A stretch of DNA of 64,000 nt from DATBRV01 sp036560145 (GCA_036560145.1 DATBRV010000011.1:27891-91890), one strand, 5' to 3'; shown: positions 6,638 through 15,701, counted from the stretch's first letter. Program-made: numbers and translations. Notes: generated by a model not told the origin, from the letters alone.

Positions 6638-8512
6638 ATGACGATCCGAATCGCCGGGCCCCGGTTCGTGGACGATCAGGGCCGAACGTTGATCCTGCGC
6701 GGGGTCAATCTGGGGGGCAGCAGCAAGGTTCCGGCCCGGCCGGACGGCGCGACGCACCTTCGCGACGGCTTCTTCCAGCACCGCGACGTCTCCTTCGTGG
6801 GCCGTCCGTTTCCGCTCGAGGAGGCCGACGAGCACTTCGCCCGCCTGCGCTCCTGGGGCCTCACCTTCCTGCGCTTCCTGGTCACCTGGGAGGCGATCGA
6901 GCACGCCGGCCCCGGCCGCTACGACGAGGCGTACTTCGACTACGTGCGCGCCATCGTCGAATGCGCCGGCCGGCACGGCTTCGACCTCTTCATCGATCCC
7001 CACCAGGACATGTGGAGCCGCTTCTCGGGCGGCGACGGCGCGCCGGGCTGGACCCTCGAGGCGGTCGGATTCGACCTCGAGCAGCTCGCCGCGACTGGCG
7101 CGGCCGTGGTCCACGCGCTCTACGAGGGTCCCTTCCCCCGCATGATCTGGCCCTCGAACGAGAGCAAGCTCGCCACCGCCACCATGTTCACGCTGTTCTT
7201 CGGGGGGAGCGCATTCGCTCCCGAGACGCGGATCGAAGGCGAGCCTGCGCAGGAGTACCTCCAGCGCCACTACGTCGCTGCCTTGCGTCAGCTGGCACAG
7301 CGGCTCGAGGGTCTTCCCTGCGTGATGGGCTACGACACCCTGAACGAGCCGCTGCGCGGCTACCTCGGCTGGCCGGACCTGCGCGTCGCGGGAGGGATGG
7401 TGAAGGTCGGGCCCTGTCCGACTCCGTTCCAGTCGATGCTGCTCGGCGCCGGCCACCCGCAGGCGGTCGAGCATTGGGCCGCCGGCCCTGCCGGATTCCG
7501 CAGCCGCGGGGCGCAGACCGTGAACGCGGCGGGCGCTCGCGCCTGGCTGCCCGGCTTCGACTGCGTCTGGCGACGCAACGGCGTGTGGGACGTCGACAGA
7601 GACGGGACGCCGCGGCTGCTCCGGCCCGATCACTTCGCTCGGGGGAGGGCCGGCGCGGTCGACTTCTCCGAGCACCATTATCTTCCCTTCGCGCGCCGCT
7701 TCGCCGCGGCGATCCGCGGCGTCCAGCCGGGGGCCGCGATCTTCGTCGAGAGCGCCCCCCAGCAGCCGCCGCCGCGCTGGCGGGATCCCGGCCTGGTGCA
7801 TGCGCCGCACTGGTACGACGGGTTCGTGCTCTTCCTGAAGCGCTACAGCGGCTGGGTGGCCGTCGACAACCGCAGCCAGAAGCTGGTGTTCACCCCCTGG
7901 AGGATCCGGCGATCCTTCGCGGAGCAGCTGAAGGCGCTCCGCGACGAGGCCGCCCACGCGCTGGGCGGCGCGCCGACGCTGCTCGGCGAGTTCGGGATCG
8001 CCTTCGATCTCGCGGGCGGGCGCGCCTTCCGCGACGGCGACTTCCGCGCGCAGGTGAAGGCGATGGACCGCACGCTGTGCGCGCTAGACGACGCCCTGCT
8101 CAGCGGCACGCTCTGGAACTACACGGCCGACAACCGCAACGACCGCGGCGATCTCTGGAACGGCGAGGACCTCTCGATCTTCAGCCGGGATCAGCAGCGC
8201 GATCCCGGGGACCTGAACTCGGGGGGCCGGGCGCTCGAGGCCGTCGTGCGCCCGTACGCGCGCGCCGTGGCGGGCGAGCCTCTGCGCATGCATTTCGACC
8301 GCCGCCGCCGCGTCTTCGAGCTCGCATTCCGGCACGATCCGCGCGTCTCGGCGCCCACCGAGATCTTCGTCCCCGCCTATCAGTACCCGCACGGTTACCG
8401 GGTGACGGTCTCGGACGGATTCTTCGAAGCGATCCCCGCGCAGCAGACCCTCGCGTATCGTCACGGCGCGGAGCGGGAGACGCACACGCTGCGGATCCGG
8501 CCGGAGCGGTAG
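6638..8512 (+). CDS. Glycoside hydrolase family 5 (resembles GH5_12 steryl/ceramide glucosidases)
   Basis: 624-residue TIM-barrel glycosidase. It opens with FVDDQGRTLILRGVNLGG, the GH5 entry motif, and contains FIDPHQDMWSRFSGG, DTLNEP with catalytic acid Glu237, APHWYDG and LLGEFG with the nucleophile Glu451, then a C-terminal beta domain. The GVNLGGSSKVP start and the long inserts resemble the GH5_12 subgroup, whose fungal members hydrolyse steryl glucosides and glucosylceramide; the substrate here is inference. No signal peptide is present, so a cytosolic enzyme is expected. ATG 6638 lies 11 bases after a TAGACT box, with no good Shine-Dalgarno sequence. Confidence 0.8.
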   Translation: MTIRIAGPRFVDDQGRTLILRGVNLGGSSKVPARPDGATHLRDGFFQHRDVSFVGRPFPLEEADEHFARLRSWGLTFLRFLVTWEAIEHAGPGRYDEAYFDYVRAIVECAGRHGFDLFIDPHQDMWSRFSGGDGAPGWTLEAVGFDLEQLAATGAAVVHALYEGPFPRMIWPSNESKLATATMFTLFFGGSAFAPETRIEGEPAQEYLQRHYVAALRQLAQRLEGLPCVMGYDTLNEPLRGYLGWPDLRVAGGMVKVGPCPTPFQSMLLGAGHPQAVEHWAAGPAGFRSRGAQTVNAAGARAWLPGFDCVWRRNGVWDVDRDGTPRLLRPDHFARGRAGAVDFSEHHYLPFARRFAAAIRGVQPGAAIFVESAPQQPPPRWRDPGLVHAPHWYDGFVLFLKRYSGWVAVDNRSQKLVFTPWRIRRSFAEQLKALRDEAAHALGGAPTLLGEFGIAFDLAGGRAFRDGDFRAQVKAMDRTLCALDDALLSGTLWNYTADNRNDRGDLWNGEDLSIFSRDQQRDPGDLNSGGRALEAVVRPYARAVAGEPLRMHFDRRRRVFELAFRHDPRVSAPTEIFVPAYQYPHGYRVTVSDGFFEAIPAQQTLAYRHGAERETHTLRIRPER

Positions 8513-8529
8513 CCAAGCCCCGCCGCTGC

Positions 8530-8982
8530 TCAGACCGCCCGGCAGGCGAGCAGCACGCTCGCGACATACCAGGAGAGGGCCGCCCCGGCGATGGACAGGA
8601 CGAAGAGCGCGACGGCGAGGGCCATCGCGGCGCGCGCCATCGAGCGAGCGCGCGCTCCCGAAACCACGCGCACCGCGCCCCACCCCCAAGGGCCGGGCGG
8701 CGGGAAGCGTTCTTCCCGCAAGGCTCGGCGGCCGGAGGCGAAGATCGCGATGCCGAGCGCCCCGGTCGTCCCGAAGACGAGGGCGGCGACGCCGCGGAAG
8801 ATTCCTGCGAGCTCGGCGCGGGCGCGGATCACGTCGTGCGCGGCGAGGGTCTGGATCTCATCGAGCCGCGAGCGCAGGACCTGTTGGAGCGCGAGGCCGA
8901 GCGCCACGGCGATCGCCAGGGTGAAGAGTGCGGCCAGCCAGGAACGGGGTTTGCCGGCGACCTGCACGTCGGGTGAGGCCAT
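8530..8982 (-). CDS. Hypothetical membrane protein
   Basis: 150 residues with a hydrophobic segment at about 14-30 (LAALFTLAIAVALGLAL), a second near 62-82 (GVAALVFGTTGALGIAIFA) and a third near the C-terminus (AMALAVALFVLSIAGAALSW). A helical charged stretch (RSRLDEIQTLAAHDVIRARAEL) lies between the first two. No family is recognised. Its ATG overlaps the ATG of the divergent nuclease gene in the palindrome CATG at 8980-8983. It ends 17 bp from the GH5 stop (convergent). Confidence 0.6.
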   Translation of the reverse strand: MASPDVQVAGKPRSWLAALFTLAIAVALGLALQQVLRSRLDEIQTLAAHDVIRARAELAGIFRGVAALVFGTTGALGIAIFASGRRALREERFPPPGPWGWGAVRVVSGARARSMARAAMALAVALFVLSIAGAALSWYVASVLLACRAV

Positions 8983-9523
8983 GGCCTTCTCATCGGCTGG
9001 GCGGCGCCGCGGCCGAAGCGGGTTCCTGACCGCGCTGCTGGCCCTCGCGCTGCTCGCCCTCGCGGTTTCTTCTCCCGCCGCCGCGGAGTTCTTCGAGGGC
9101 CGCGTCGTCGCCGTCTTCGACGGGGACACGATCGAGGTGCTGGTCGGCCGCGAGCGCCGCCGTGTGCGCCTCGCCGGAATCGACACTCCGGAGCGGGGTC
9201 AGCCATGGGCCAAGAATGCCCGGCAGGCGCTCTCGCGGCGGGTCTTCGGCAAGGAAGTCCGCGTGAACGACGTCGGCACCGATCGCTGGGGCCGCACCGT
9301 GGGCGAGGTCTACGCCGACAACGTCTGCGTCGGCTGCGAGCTGGTGCGCGAGGGCAACGCCTGGGTCTACCGCCAGTACTCGGACGACGAGGTCCTCTAC
9401 CAGCTCGAAGCCGAGGCGCGCGCCGCGCGGCGCGGCCTCTGGAGCCTGCCCGAAGCGCAGCGGGTGCCGCCCTGGGAGTGGCGGCATTCCCATTCCAGGT
9501 CAGGGTCGGGCGGAGCTCGGTGA
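8981..9523 (+). CDS. Secreted thermonuclease (SNase-like)
   Basis: 180 residues with a signal peptide (FLTALLALALLALAVSSPAAA) and a staphylococcal-nuclease OB-fold domain from residue ~38. FFEGRVVAVFDGDTIEVLV, RRVRLAGIDTPERGQPW and DRWGRTVGEVY are the three family signatures, carrying the Ca-binding Asp and the catalytic Arg/Glu (IDTPERG, DRWGR). The enzyme degrades single- and double-stranded DNA or RNA outside the cytoplasm. A CVGCELV pair may form a disulphide. The 3' end overlaps the convergent hydrolase gene by 24 bp. Confidence 0.85.
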   Translation: MAFSSAGRRRGRSGFLTALLALALLALAVSSPAAAEFFEGRVVAVFDGDTIEVLVGRERRRVRLAGIDTPERGQPWAKNARQALSRRVFGKEVRVNDVGTDRWGRTVGEVYADNVCVGCELVREGNAWVYRQYSDDEVLYQLEAEARAARRGLWSLPEAQRVPPWEWRHSHSRSGSGGAR

Positions 9524-10213
9524 TTCGAGGGCGCGGACCAGCAGGCTGCGCAGCGCGCCGGTGTCGCGCAGCCGGGCGACGACCTGGTGCCCGCCTTCGC
9601 CATGGGGGTGCAGCGTCACGCCGGGAGCGCCGCGCATCCGCCGCGCGTGCAGGCTGTCGATCCGCGACTGCGAGCTGTAGTGCAGCTCGATCTGCGGCAC
9701 GGCCGGAAGGCGGGGCAACGCGCCGCGCAGATCGAAGACGTCCCAGCGCGCCTGGGGAAGCGCGTGAACCCTCGCGATCTCGCGCCGCCAGCGGCGATCC
9801 CAGAAGAGGAGCCGCCTCCAGCGGTCGATGAACGTCTGGGGAGAGATGGCGTGGACGGCATGCGCTCCCGCCAGCGCGCCCAGAAGAATGGCGGCGTAAC
9901 CGCCCATCGAGTTTCCCACGAACACGAAGCGCTCGGCGCGCGACTCCTGCATCCGGGCGCGCAGGAACCGGGCGATCCCCGGCAGGTCTTCCGAGATTCC
10001 CGGCAGGCCCTCGTGATACCAGGCCTGGCGGAGATCCCGCACGAAGATCCGCTTGCAGTCGAGGTCGGCGGAGAGCTTGAAGAACTCGAAGGGCGGCATC
10101 CCCAGGGCGCCCGCGATCCCGCCGAAGGCCACCAGGAGCGCGCGTCCCGGAGGACTGAAATCGATGGCGACCGGAACGGTCGGTTCATCCAGCGCGGATC
10201 GGAGGTCCTGCAT
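9500..10213 (-). CDS. Alpha/beta hydrolase
   Basis: 237 residues without a signal peptide. FVFVGNSMGGYAAILLGALAG is the nucleophile elbow (G-N-S-M-G-G); LVAFGGIAGALG lies in the oxyanion-hole region, and GEGGHQVVARL near the C-terminus should supply the catalytic His. ATG 10213 was chosen at the start of homologous-looking sequence (MQDLRSALDEPTVPV). The type resembles small serine esterase/thioesterase-like hydrolases that are often linked to cell-surface glycan genes. The substrate is unknown. It is divergent from the carboxylesterase with 73 bp between starts. Confidence 0.7.
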   Translation of the reverse strand: MQDLRSALDEPTVPVAIDFSPPGRALLVAFGGIAGALGMPPFEFFKLSADLDCKRIFVRDLRQAWYHEGLPGISEDLPGIARFLRARMQESRAERFVFVGNSMGGYAAILLGALAGAHAVHAISPQTFIDRWRRLLFWDRRWRREIARVHALPQARWDVFDLRGALPRLPAVPQIELHYSSQSRIDSLHARRMRGAPGVTLHPHGEGGHQVVARLRDTGALRSLLVRALESPSSARP

Positions 10214-10286
10214 GCCGCCGTCCTCGATCGGAAGATCGGGCGCTTTCGTGTAGGCTTTCGACTCGCGAATCCGGCAGGAGATCCAG

Positions 10287-12164
10287 ATGGCCCGCAAGCT
10301 GTTGATCGCACTCGTGCTTCTCGCGGCGCTCGCCGCCTGCCTGGCCTTCTTCCTGCGCAACCAGCTGTTTGCGGCGCCGCCCGCGCCGCCCGAGCTGGCG
10401 CGCGTCGCGGATCCCAGCTCGCAGCGCACCCTGCCGGGAGGCGGCGAGGTGATCGGCTACACCGGGCGCTACGGGAGCCACGTCTGGCTCGGGATTCCGT
10501 ACGCGGAGCCGCCCGTGGGCGAGCGGCGCTGGCGGGCGCCCGCGCCGCCCGCGCCGTGGAGCGGAACCCGGGAGGCGCTCGCCTTCGGGAATCACTGCCC
10601 GCAGATCGCGAGCCCGTTCGGGGGAGTCGCAGACGCGCCGGCCGGCTCGATCACGGGCGACGAGGATTGCCTCTACCTCAACGTGTATGCGCCGAGCATG
10701 CCGCAGGGCGCCGTGGCGCGCGCGAAGCTGCCGGTGCTGGTCTGGATCCACGGCGGCGGCAACGTCGTCGGGCTCGCGAACTTCTACGACGGCGGCCGTC
10801 TCGCGCAGAGCCAGGACGTGATGGTGGTGACGCTTCACTACCGGCTCGGCCCCTTCGGCTGGCTCCGCCATGCGGCGCTGCGCGAAGGCGCTTCGCCCGC
10901 CGAGCAGTCGGGCAACTTCGCGATCCTCGATCTGGTGCGCGCGCTCGAATGGGTGCGCGAGAACGCGGCCAGCTTCGGCGGCGACCCGGGCAACGTCACC
11001 CTCTTCGGAGAGTCGGCCGGCGGCGCCAACGTCTTCTCGCTGTTGCTCTCGCCGCTCGCGAACGGCCTCTTCCACCGCGCCATCGCGCAGAGCGGCGGCG
11101 TCGACATGCGGACGCCCGCCGAGGCGGAGAGCTTCCGCGACGATGCGCAGCCGGGCAGTCCCGGTTCGTCGAACGAGGTGCTCGCGCGGCTCCTGGTGGA
11201 GGAGGGCAAGGCGGCCGACGCGGCTTCCGCGAAGCAGGCGATCGCGTCGATGCCTGCGCCCGAGATCGCGGCCTTCCTGCGCAGCCGGACGGCCGAGCAG
11301 CTCTTCGCGGGCTACCCGGTGGAGCCCGACGAAGGAATGATCGCGGCGCCGACCGTCTTCGCCGACGGCGTCGTGCTGCCGGCCGGCGACCCGCTGGCGC
11401 TCTTCGCGCGCCCCGACGGCTGGAACCGCGTGCCGGTGATCGCGGGCACCAACCTCGACGAGCAGAAGCTCTTCATGTTCCTGAACCCGCTCTACGTCCG
11501 GAACTGGTTCGGCCTGCTGCCGCAGATCCGCGATCCCGAGCTGTACCTGGCGGCGGCGGACCTGCGCAGCGCGATGTGGAAGGCCACCGGCGCGGACGGC
11601 CCCGCGGCCGCGATCTGGACCACGCAGCCGAGGGTCTTCGTGTACCGGTTCGACTGGAACGAGGAGCCGAGCCTGCTCGGAATCGACCTCGGCGCCTTCC
11701 TGGGAGCCGCGCACGGCTTCGAGATCCCCTTCGTGTTCGGCCATTGGGACATCGGCGCGCAGGGCAACGTGATCTTTTCTGCCGCCAATCAGACCGGGCG
11801 CGAGGCGCTCGCGGAGCAGATGATGTCCTACTGGGCGAACTTCGCGCGCACGGGGGATCCGGGGCGCGGGCGCAGCGGCGAGCTGCCGGGGTGGACCGCC
11901 TGGGACGGCCGGCCGGATGCGCACAAGTACCTGATCCTCGACACCGAGGCGGGCGGCGGCGTGCGCATGGGTTCGGAGCCGGTGACGGTCGAGAGCGTGC
12001 TCGCGTCCGTCGACACCGATCCGCGTCTCGCGACCCAGCGCGATCGCTGCTTCGTGTACCGCGAGCTGGCGCGCTGGGGTGGCCCTTCGGCAGTGCAGGA
12101 GTATCCGGCGTCCGGGCGTGCGGGATGCGCGGAGTATCCGTACGACGAGTTCCCCTGGGACTGA
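10287..12164 (+). CDS. Type-B carboxylesterase (para-nitrobenzyl esterase family), membrane-anchored
   Basis: 625 residues. An N-terminal hydrophobic anchor (LLIALVLLAALAACLAFFL) is followed by the carboxylesterase type-B fold: GIPYAEPPVGERRW, EDCLYLNVYAP, WIHGGGNVVG (oxyanion hole), FGGDPGNVTLFGESAGG with nucleophile Ser243, and AHGFEIPFVFG with the probable catalytic His. It hydrolyses carboxylic esters in the periplasm or on the membrane surface. The anchor contains AACLAF, but this is not a clear lipobox. A TAGGCT box lies 30 bases before ATG 10287, and AGGAG precedes the start. Confidence 0.85.
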   Translation: MARKLLIALVLLAALAACLAFFLRNQLFAAPPAPPELARVADPSSQRTLPGGGEVIGYTGRYGSHVWLGIPYAEPPVGERRWRAPAPPAPWSGTREALAFGNHCPQIASPFGGVADAPAGSITGDEDCLYLNVYAPSMPQGAVARAKLPVLVWIHGGGNVVGLANFYDGGRLAQSQDVMVVTLHYRLGPFGWLRHAALREGASPAEQSGNFAILDLVRALEWVRENAASFGGDPGNVTLFGESAGGANVFSLLLSPLANGLFHRAIAQSGGVDMRTPAEAESFRDDAQPGSPGSSNEVLARLLVEEGKAADAASAKQAIASMPAPEIAAFLRSRTAEQLFAGYPVEPDEGMIAAPTVFADGVVLPAGDPLALFARPDGWNRVPVIAGTNLDEQKLFMFLNPLYVRNWFGLLPQIRDPELYLAAADLRSAMWKATGADGPAAAIWTTQPRVFVYRFDWNEEPSLLGIDLGAFLGAAHGFEIPFVFGHWDIGAQGNVIFSAANQTGREALAEQMMSYWANFARTGDPGRGRSGELPGWTAWDGRPDAHKYLILDTEAGGGVRMGSEPVTVESVLASVDTDPRLATQRDRCFVYRELARWGGPSAVQEYPASGRAGCAEYPYDEFPWD

Positions 12165-12174
12165 GCGGGGCTCG

Positions 12175-13062
12175 TCAGGCGCCCTCGTCCACCAGCCCGC
12201 GCCGGCGGCGGATCCGCCCCTCGATCGCGGCGAAGACCAGGCCGTCGACCAGGATCCCGATCACCAGGATCACGATCATCAGGGCGATCAGCGCGGGCGC
12301 GTCGGAGAGCTCGCGCGCGAACTGGAGCTGGCTGCCGAGCGCGGGCCGCGACTCGATGATCACCAGCAGCTCGCCGGCCATCAGCGAGCGCCAGGAGAAC
12401 GCCCAGCCTTGTTTGAGCCCGGCGACGTAACCGGGCAGGGCGGCGGGCAGCACCACGTGCCAGAGGCTCGCGAGCCCGCGCGCGCCGAGCACGCGCCCGG
12501 CGCGCAGCAGCAGCGGCGGGATGTGATCGATGCCGTTGATGAGGCCATTCGCGATCGAGGGCGAAGCCCCCAGCACCACCACGAACAGGATCGCCGACTC
12601 GGAGAGCTTGAAGACCAGGATCGCGAAGGGGAACCAGGCGATCGAGGGCATGCTCTGGAGCCCGGTGATGAACGAGCCGAAGGCGCGGCGTAGGATGCGG
12701 CTGCGCGAGACAGCGACACCAAGAAGCGTTCCAATCCCGATCGCCAGCCCGAAGCCCGCCGCCGCGCGCTGCAGCGTGGTGGCGACGGCGGACCAGAACT
12801 TCGCGGTCCCCATCAGCTCGCCGATTTCGGCGAAGACGCGCACGGGGCCGGGCAACACGTAGACCGGGCGCCAGCCGAGCCACACGATCGCCTGCCAGGC
12901 GGCCAGCACGAATCCCACCGCCGCCAGCTTCGGCCAGGCGGCGCGCCAGAAGACCCGGAGCTTGCGCTCGGGCTCGATGAAGGGGACGTCGAGCGCGTCG
13001 AGGCCCTCGATCTCCTGCTCGAGCGATTCGCTCTCCACGATGGCCGAGCGGTCAACGCCCAT
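12175..13062 (-). CDS. ABC transporter permease, SsuC/TauC type
   Basis: 295 residues with about six membrane helices (from ~residue 42) after an acidic cytoplasmic N-terminus. The EAA-like loop is visible as RVLGARGLASLWHVVLPAALPG, which docks onto the ATPase. AWQAIVWLGWRPVYVLPGP and FGSFITGLQSMPSIAWFPF are typical of nitrate/sulfonate/taurine importers. It is the last gene of a three-gene operon and overlaps the ATPase gene by 11 bp, so translation is probably coupled. Confidence 0.88.
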   Translation of the reverse strand: MGVDRSAIVESESLEQEIEGLDALDVPFIEPERKLRVFWRAAWPKLAAVGFVLAAWQAIVWLGWRPVYVLPGPVRVFAEIGELMGTAKFWSAVATTLQRAAAGFGLAIGIGTLLGVAVSRSRILRRAFGSFITGLQSMPSIAWFPFAILVFKLSESAILFVVVLGASPSIANGLINGIDHIPPLLLRAGRVLGARGLASLWHVVLPAALPGYVAGLKQGWAFSWRSLMAGELLVIIESRPALGSQLQFARELSDAPALIALMIVILVIGILVDGLVFAAIEGRIRRRRGLVDEGA

Positions 13063-13831
13063 GTCGGCGCACCTCCTCGCGCAGCCGGTTGGTGATGGCG
13101 GCCGCCATTTCCGTGACGGGGACGGAGTCCGCGCTGCGCGGCCTCGGAAGGTCGATCGGGAACTCCGCCACCACGCGGCCGGGGCGGCTGGAGAGCAGCA
13201 CGACCCGGTCGCCCAGCCGCACGGCCTCGCGCACGTTGTGGGTGACGAAGAGCACCGTGAGGCCCGTGCGGCAGCAGATCGCCTCGATCTCGTCGTGCAG
13301 CACGTCGCGGGTCATGGCGTCGAGGGCGCCGAACGGCTCGTCCATCAGCAGCACGTCCGCCTCCTGCGAGAGCGCGCGGGCGATCGCCACCCGCTGGCGC
13401 ATGCCGCCCGAGAGCTCGTGCGGTCGCCGCTCGGCGAACGCCTCCAGGTGGACCAGGCGGAGCAGATCGAGCGCCTTGCTGCGCCGCTCCGGCGCCGAGA
13501 CGCCGCGGAAGCGCATGCCCATCTCGACGTTCTTCTGGACCGTCAGCCAGGGAAACAGCGCCGGCTCCTGGAACATCAGCGCGACCCGGCGGCCGCCGAC
13601 GTCGATCGTCCCCGAGCTGACCTGATAGATCCCCACGATCAGGTTGAGCAGCGTGCTCTTGCCGCAGCCTGACGCGCCGAGCAGACACACGAAGCTGCCC
13701 TGCGCGACGTCGAGCGAAACCCGGTCGAGCGCCTGGATGGAGCTGTGCCCCTCGTGATAGGTCTGCGAGACGTTGCGGATCCGGATCGCCATCGGCTGGG
13801 CGGCGGATTCCGGCTGGGCGACGGCCTCCAC
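13052..13831 (-). CDS. ABC transporter ATP-binding protein, SsuB/TauB type
   Basis: 259 residues with all nucleotide-binding motifs: Walker A GASGCGKST, Q-loop FQEPALFPWLTV, signature LSGGMRQR, Walker B VLLMDEPFGALD and the switch His in FVTHNVREA. The Q-loop and FPWLTVQKNVEMG sequence are typical of sulfonate/nitrate/taurine importers. The GTG at 13831 gives the longest reading; ATG 13792 (MAIRIRNVSQTY) is equally plausible since neither has a strong ribosome-binding site. It lies 7 bp after the binding-protein gene. Confidence 0.9.
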   Translation of the reverse strand: MEAVAQPESAAQPMAIRIRNVSQTYHEGHSSIQALDRVSLDVAQGSFVCLLGASGCGKSTLLNLIVGIYQVSSGTIDVGGRRVALMFQEPALFPWLTVQKNVEMGMRFRGVSAPERRSKALDLLRLVHLEAFAERRPHELSGGMRQRVAIARALSQEADVLLMDEPFGALDAMTRDVLHDEIEAICCRTGLTVLFVTHNVREAVRLGDRVVLLSSRPGRVVAEFPIDLPRPRSADSVPVTEMAAAITNRLREEVRRHGR

Positions 13832-13838
13832 GTTCGCG

Positions 13839-14870
13839 CTAGTCCGAGACCGGCGGCTGGCCGGCCGCGGCGAGGATCTGGTTCAGCGGCCCGAGCTCGT
13901 AGATGCCGTCGAGCTTCACGGGATCCAGCAGCCCCACCGCGGTGGCGTCCGCGGCCGACTTGCGCAGCGAGGCGGCGATCGGATCCACCGTGAAGGTGAG
14001 CGTCGCCCAGGCGCGCTCGATCACGGCGGCGGGCAACGCCTTGCCGATCGACTTCTCGATTCCCGCGTTCACGATCTCGCGCGCTTTGGCGGGCTCCGCG
14101 TTCAAGAACCCGATCGCTCGCACGTGCGCGCGCAGGAAGCTCGCCACGATCTCCGGGTGCTGCTTCAGGAACGGCGTGCGCACGATCACGTGGGTCGTCA
14201 CGAACTTCCCGTCCGGCCAGAGGGTCCGCTCGTCGACGAGCAGCGAGCCTCCCCCCTCCAGCAGCAGGCGCGTCGCCCACGGCTCGGGAACCCAGGCGCC
14301 CTGGATCTCCCCCGAGCGGAACGTCTCGAGCGTCTGCGCGTTCGGCTGCGGGAGGATGGAGACGTCGCCGCCTCCCTCGAGATCCGACTTCAGGCCGTGC
14401 TCCACGAGCCAGGCCCGCAGCGCGACGTCCTGCGTGTTGCCACGCTGCGGTGTCGCGAGGCGGGTTCCCTTGAGCTGCGCCGGCGTGCTGATCTTCGGGT
14501 CGACCACCAGGGCCGCCCCGCCCGAGGTGGCGCCCGCCACGATCCGGATCGCCTCGCCCTGCGACTGCGCGAAGGCGTTGATGGCAGGATTCGGGCCGAT
14601 GTAGCTGATGTCGAGGGCGTCCGAGAAGATCGCCTCGACGGCCTCGGGCCCGGCGTTGAAGGTGCGCAGCTCGAGCTTCACCCCGTGCCCGAGCGCCTCG
14701 GCGAGATAGCCCTGCTCGATCGCCGCGATCGCCGGGGCGTGCGTGACGTTCGCGAAGTAGCCGAGCCGCAGGACCGGCGGCGCGGCGTCCGAGGCGGGCC
14801 CCTCACCGCAGCCGGCCAGGGCGATCGGAAGCGCCAGCAGAGCGCTGGCTGAGGCGCGCAGCATCGTCAC
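13839..14870 (-). CDS. ABC transporter substrate-binding lipoprotein, SsuA/TauA type
   Basis: 343 residues. The N-terminal signal ends in a lipobox (LPIALAGC), so the mature protein is lipid-anchored in the periplasm. The body is a type II periplasmic binding protein of the NMT1/SsuA family: LRLGYFANVTHAPAIAAIEQG, YIGPNPAINAF, LKGTRLATPQRGNTQD and QGAWVPEPWATRLL. Likely ligands are aliphatic sulfonates, taurine or a related small anion; no desulfonation enzyme is nearby, so the ligand is unproven. The GTG at 14870 follows GGAGGAG. Confidence 0.85.
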   Translation of the reverse strand: MTMLRASASALLALPIALAGCGEGPASDAAPPVLRLGYFANVTHAPAIAAIEQGYLAEALGHGVKLELRTFNAGPEAVEAIFSDALDISYIGPNPAINAFAQSQGEAIRIVAGATSGGAALVVDPKISTPAQLKGTRLATPQRGNTQDVALRAWLVEHGLKSDLEGGGDVSILPQPNAQTLETFRSGEIQGAWVPEPWATRLLLEGGGSLLVDERTLWPDGKFVTTHVIVRTPFLKQHPEIVASFLRAHVRAIGFLNAEPAKAREIVNAGIEKSIGKALPAAVIERAWATLTFTVDPIAASLRKSAADATAVGLLDPVKLDGIYELGPLNQILAAAGQPPVSD

Positions 14871-14918
14871 CTGGTTCTCCTCCGCGGAATCCGGGCCCGG
14901 ATTCGAGCGGGCGGGAGT

Positions 14919-15578
14919 CTACCGCGGCTGGCGCGAGAGGGCGGCGGCGAGCCAGCGCCAGGCGGCGGCGGGCGTCGGGGAGAGGACGAAGAGGCGGCCG
15001 CGCACCCGGCGCAGCTGGCGGCCGCGCGCGCGGGCCGCCAGCTCGTCGAGGATCCGCAGGGCCCGGTCCCGCGCGCCGATGCTCGCCAGCAGGCCGGCGA
15101 GCTCGAAGCCCGGCTCGAAGGCGGTCGGCTGGATCTTGCGCGCGCGCTGGAGCAGGGTGAGCGCATCCCCCCGCGTGCGGCGGGAGCGCAGGCGCCGGGA
15201 GCCGTCGACCAGCGCGTTCACGGCATCGACCGGCCGCCCGCGCGACACCTCGAGGTCGGCGAGCGCGAGCCAGAGACGGTGCTCCTTCGAGAGGTACAGG
15301 CAGGCCTCGCGGTAGACCCCGATCGCCTGGTCGACGAAGCCCTGCTGGCTGAGCTGCCCCGCGGCGCGGCGATAGCTCTCCCAGGCGTCCGCGGGCCGCC
15401 GGGTGCGCGCCAGCAGCGGCGCGATCCGGCGATGTACGAGCACGTCGTTCGGGTCGACCGCGAGGATCTCCTGGTAGAGGGCGATCGCGCGCTTGTGTCG
15501 CCGGCGGCCGGCGGCGCGCATCGCCCGGTCGAGAATCCGGGAGCGATCGTAGGAGCGCTTGCGGCCGAACCATCCCAT
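14919..15578 (-). CDS. Tetratricopeptide-repeat protein
   Basis: 219 residues, strongly basic. TPR-like helical pairs are visible: RRRHKRAIALYQEILAVDP, VHRRIAPLLARTRRPADAWE, GQLSQQGFVDQAIGVYREA and LALADLEVSRGRPVDAVNA, covering residues ~25-180, with a positively charged C-terminus. No signal peptide; the ATG at 15578 (MGWFGRKRSYD) was chosen at the start of conserved-looking basic sequence, with an in-frame ATG 12 codons earlier. It is probably a cytoplasmic protein-interaction scaffold. Confidence 0.65.
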   Translation of the reverse strand: MGWFGRKRSYDRSRILDRAMRAAGRRRHKRAIALYQEILAVDPNDVLVHRRIAPLLARTRRPADAWESYRRAAGQLSQQGFVDQAIGVYREACLYLSKEHRLWLALADLEVSRGRPVDAVNALVDGSRRLRSRRTRGDALTLLQRARKIQPTAFEPGFELAGLLASIGARDRALRILDELAARARGRQLRRVRGRLFVLSPTPAAAWRWLAAALSRQPR

Positions 15579-15701
15579 GCCCCGCCTTATCGGTGGGCCG
15601 GGCGCCGCGTTCAAGACCCCGGCGGCGCCATCGCGTCCGGCTGATTCGGGGGGGCAGGGGCGGGGCGGGCCTCGATCGCCGCGAGCCGGCCGACGGAAGC
15701 G

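Noticed and set aside
6583..8976. Long open frame on the + strand spanning the GH5 gene in another frame
   Set aside because: Product is Arg/Pro/Ala-rich low-complexity and overlaps the motif-complete GH5 ORF; this is the usual effect of ~70% GC with few stop codons.
9587..12430. Open frame of about 950 codons overlapping the carboxylesterase
   Set aside because: No domain recognisable, composition typical of antisense/shifted high-GC DNA, and the carboxylesterase in the other frame has complete catalytic motifs.
12175..14870. Functional link of the sulfonate-type importer with mtoX and rhodanese as a sulfur-metabolism island
   Set aside because: More than 40 kb apart with unrelated genes between; the importer's substrate cannot be told from sequence alone.
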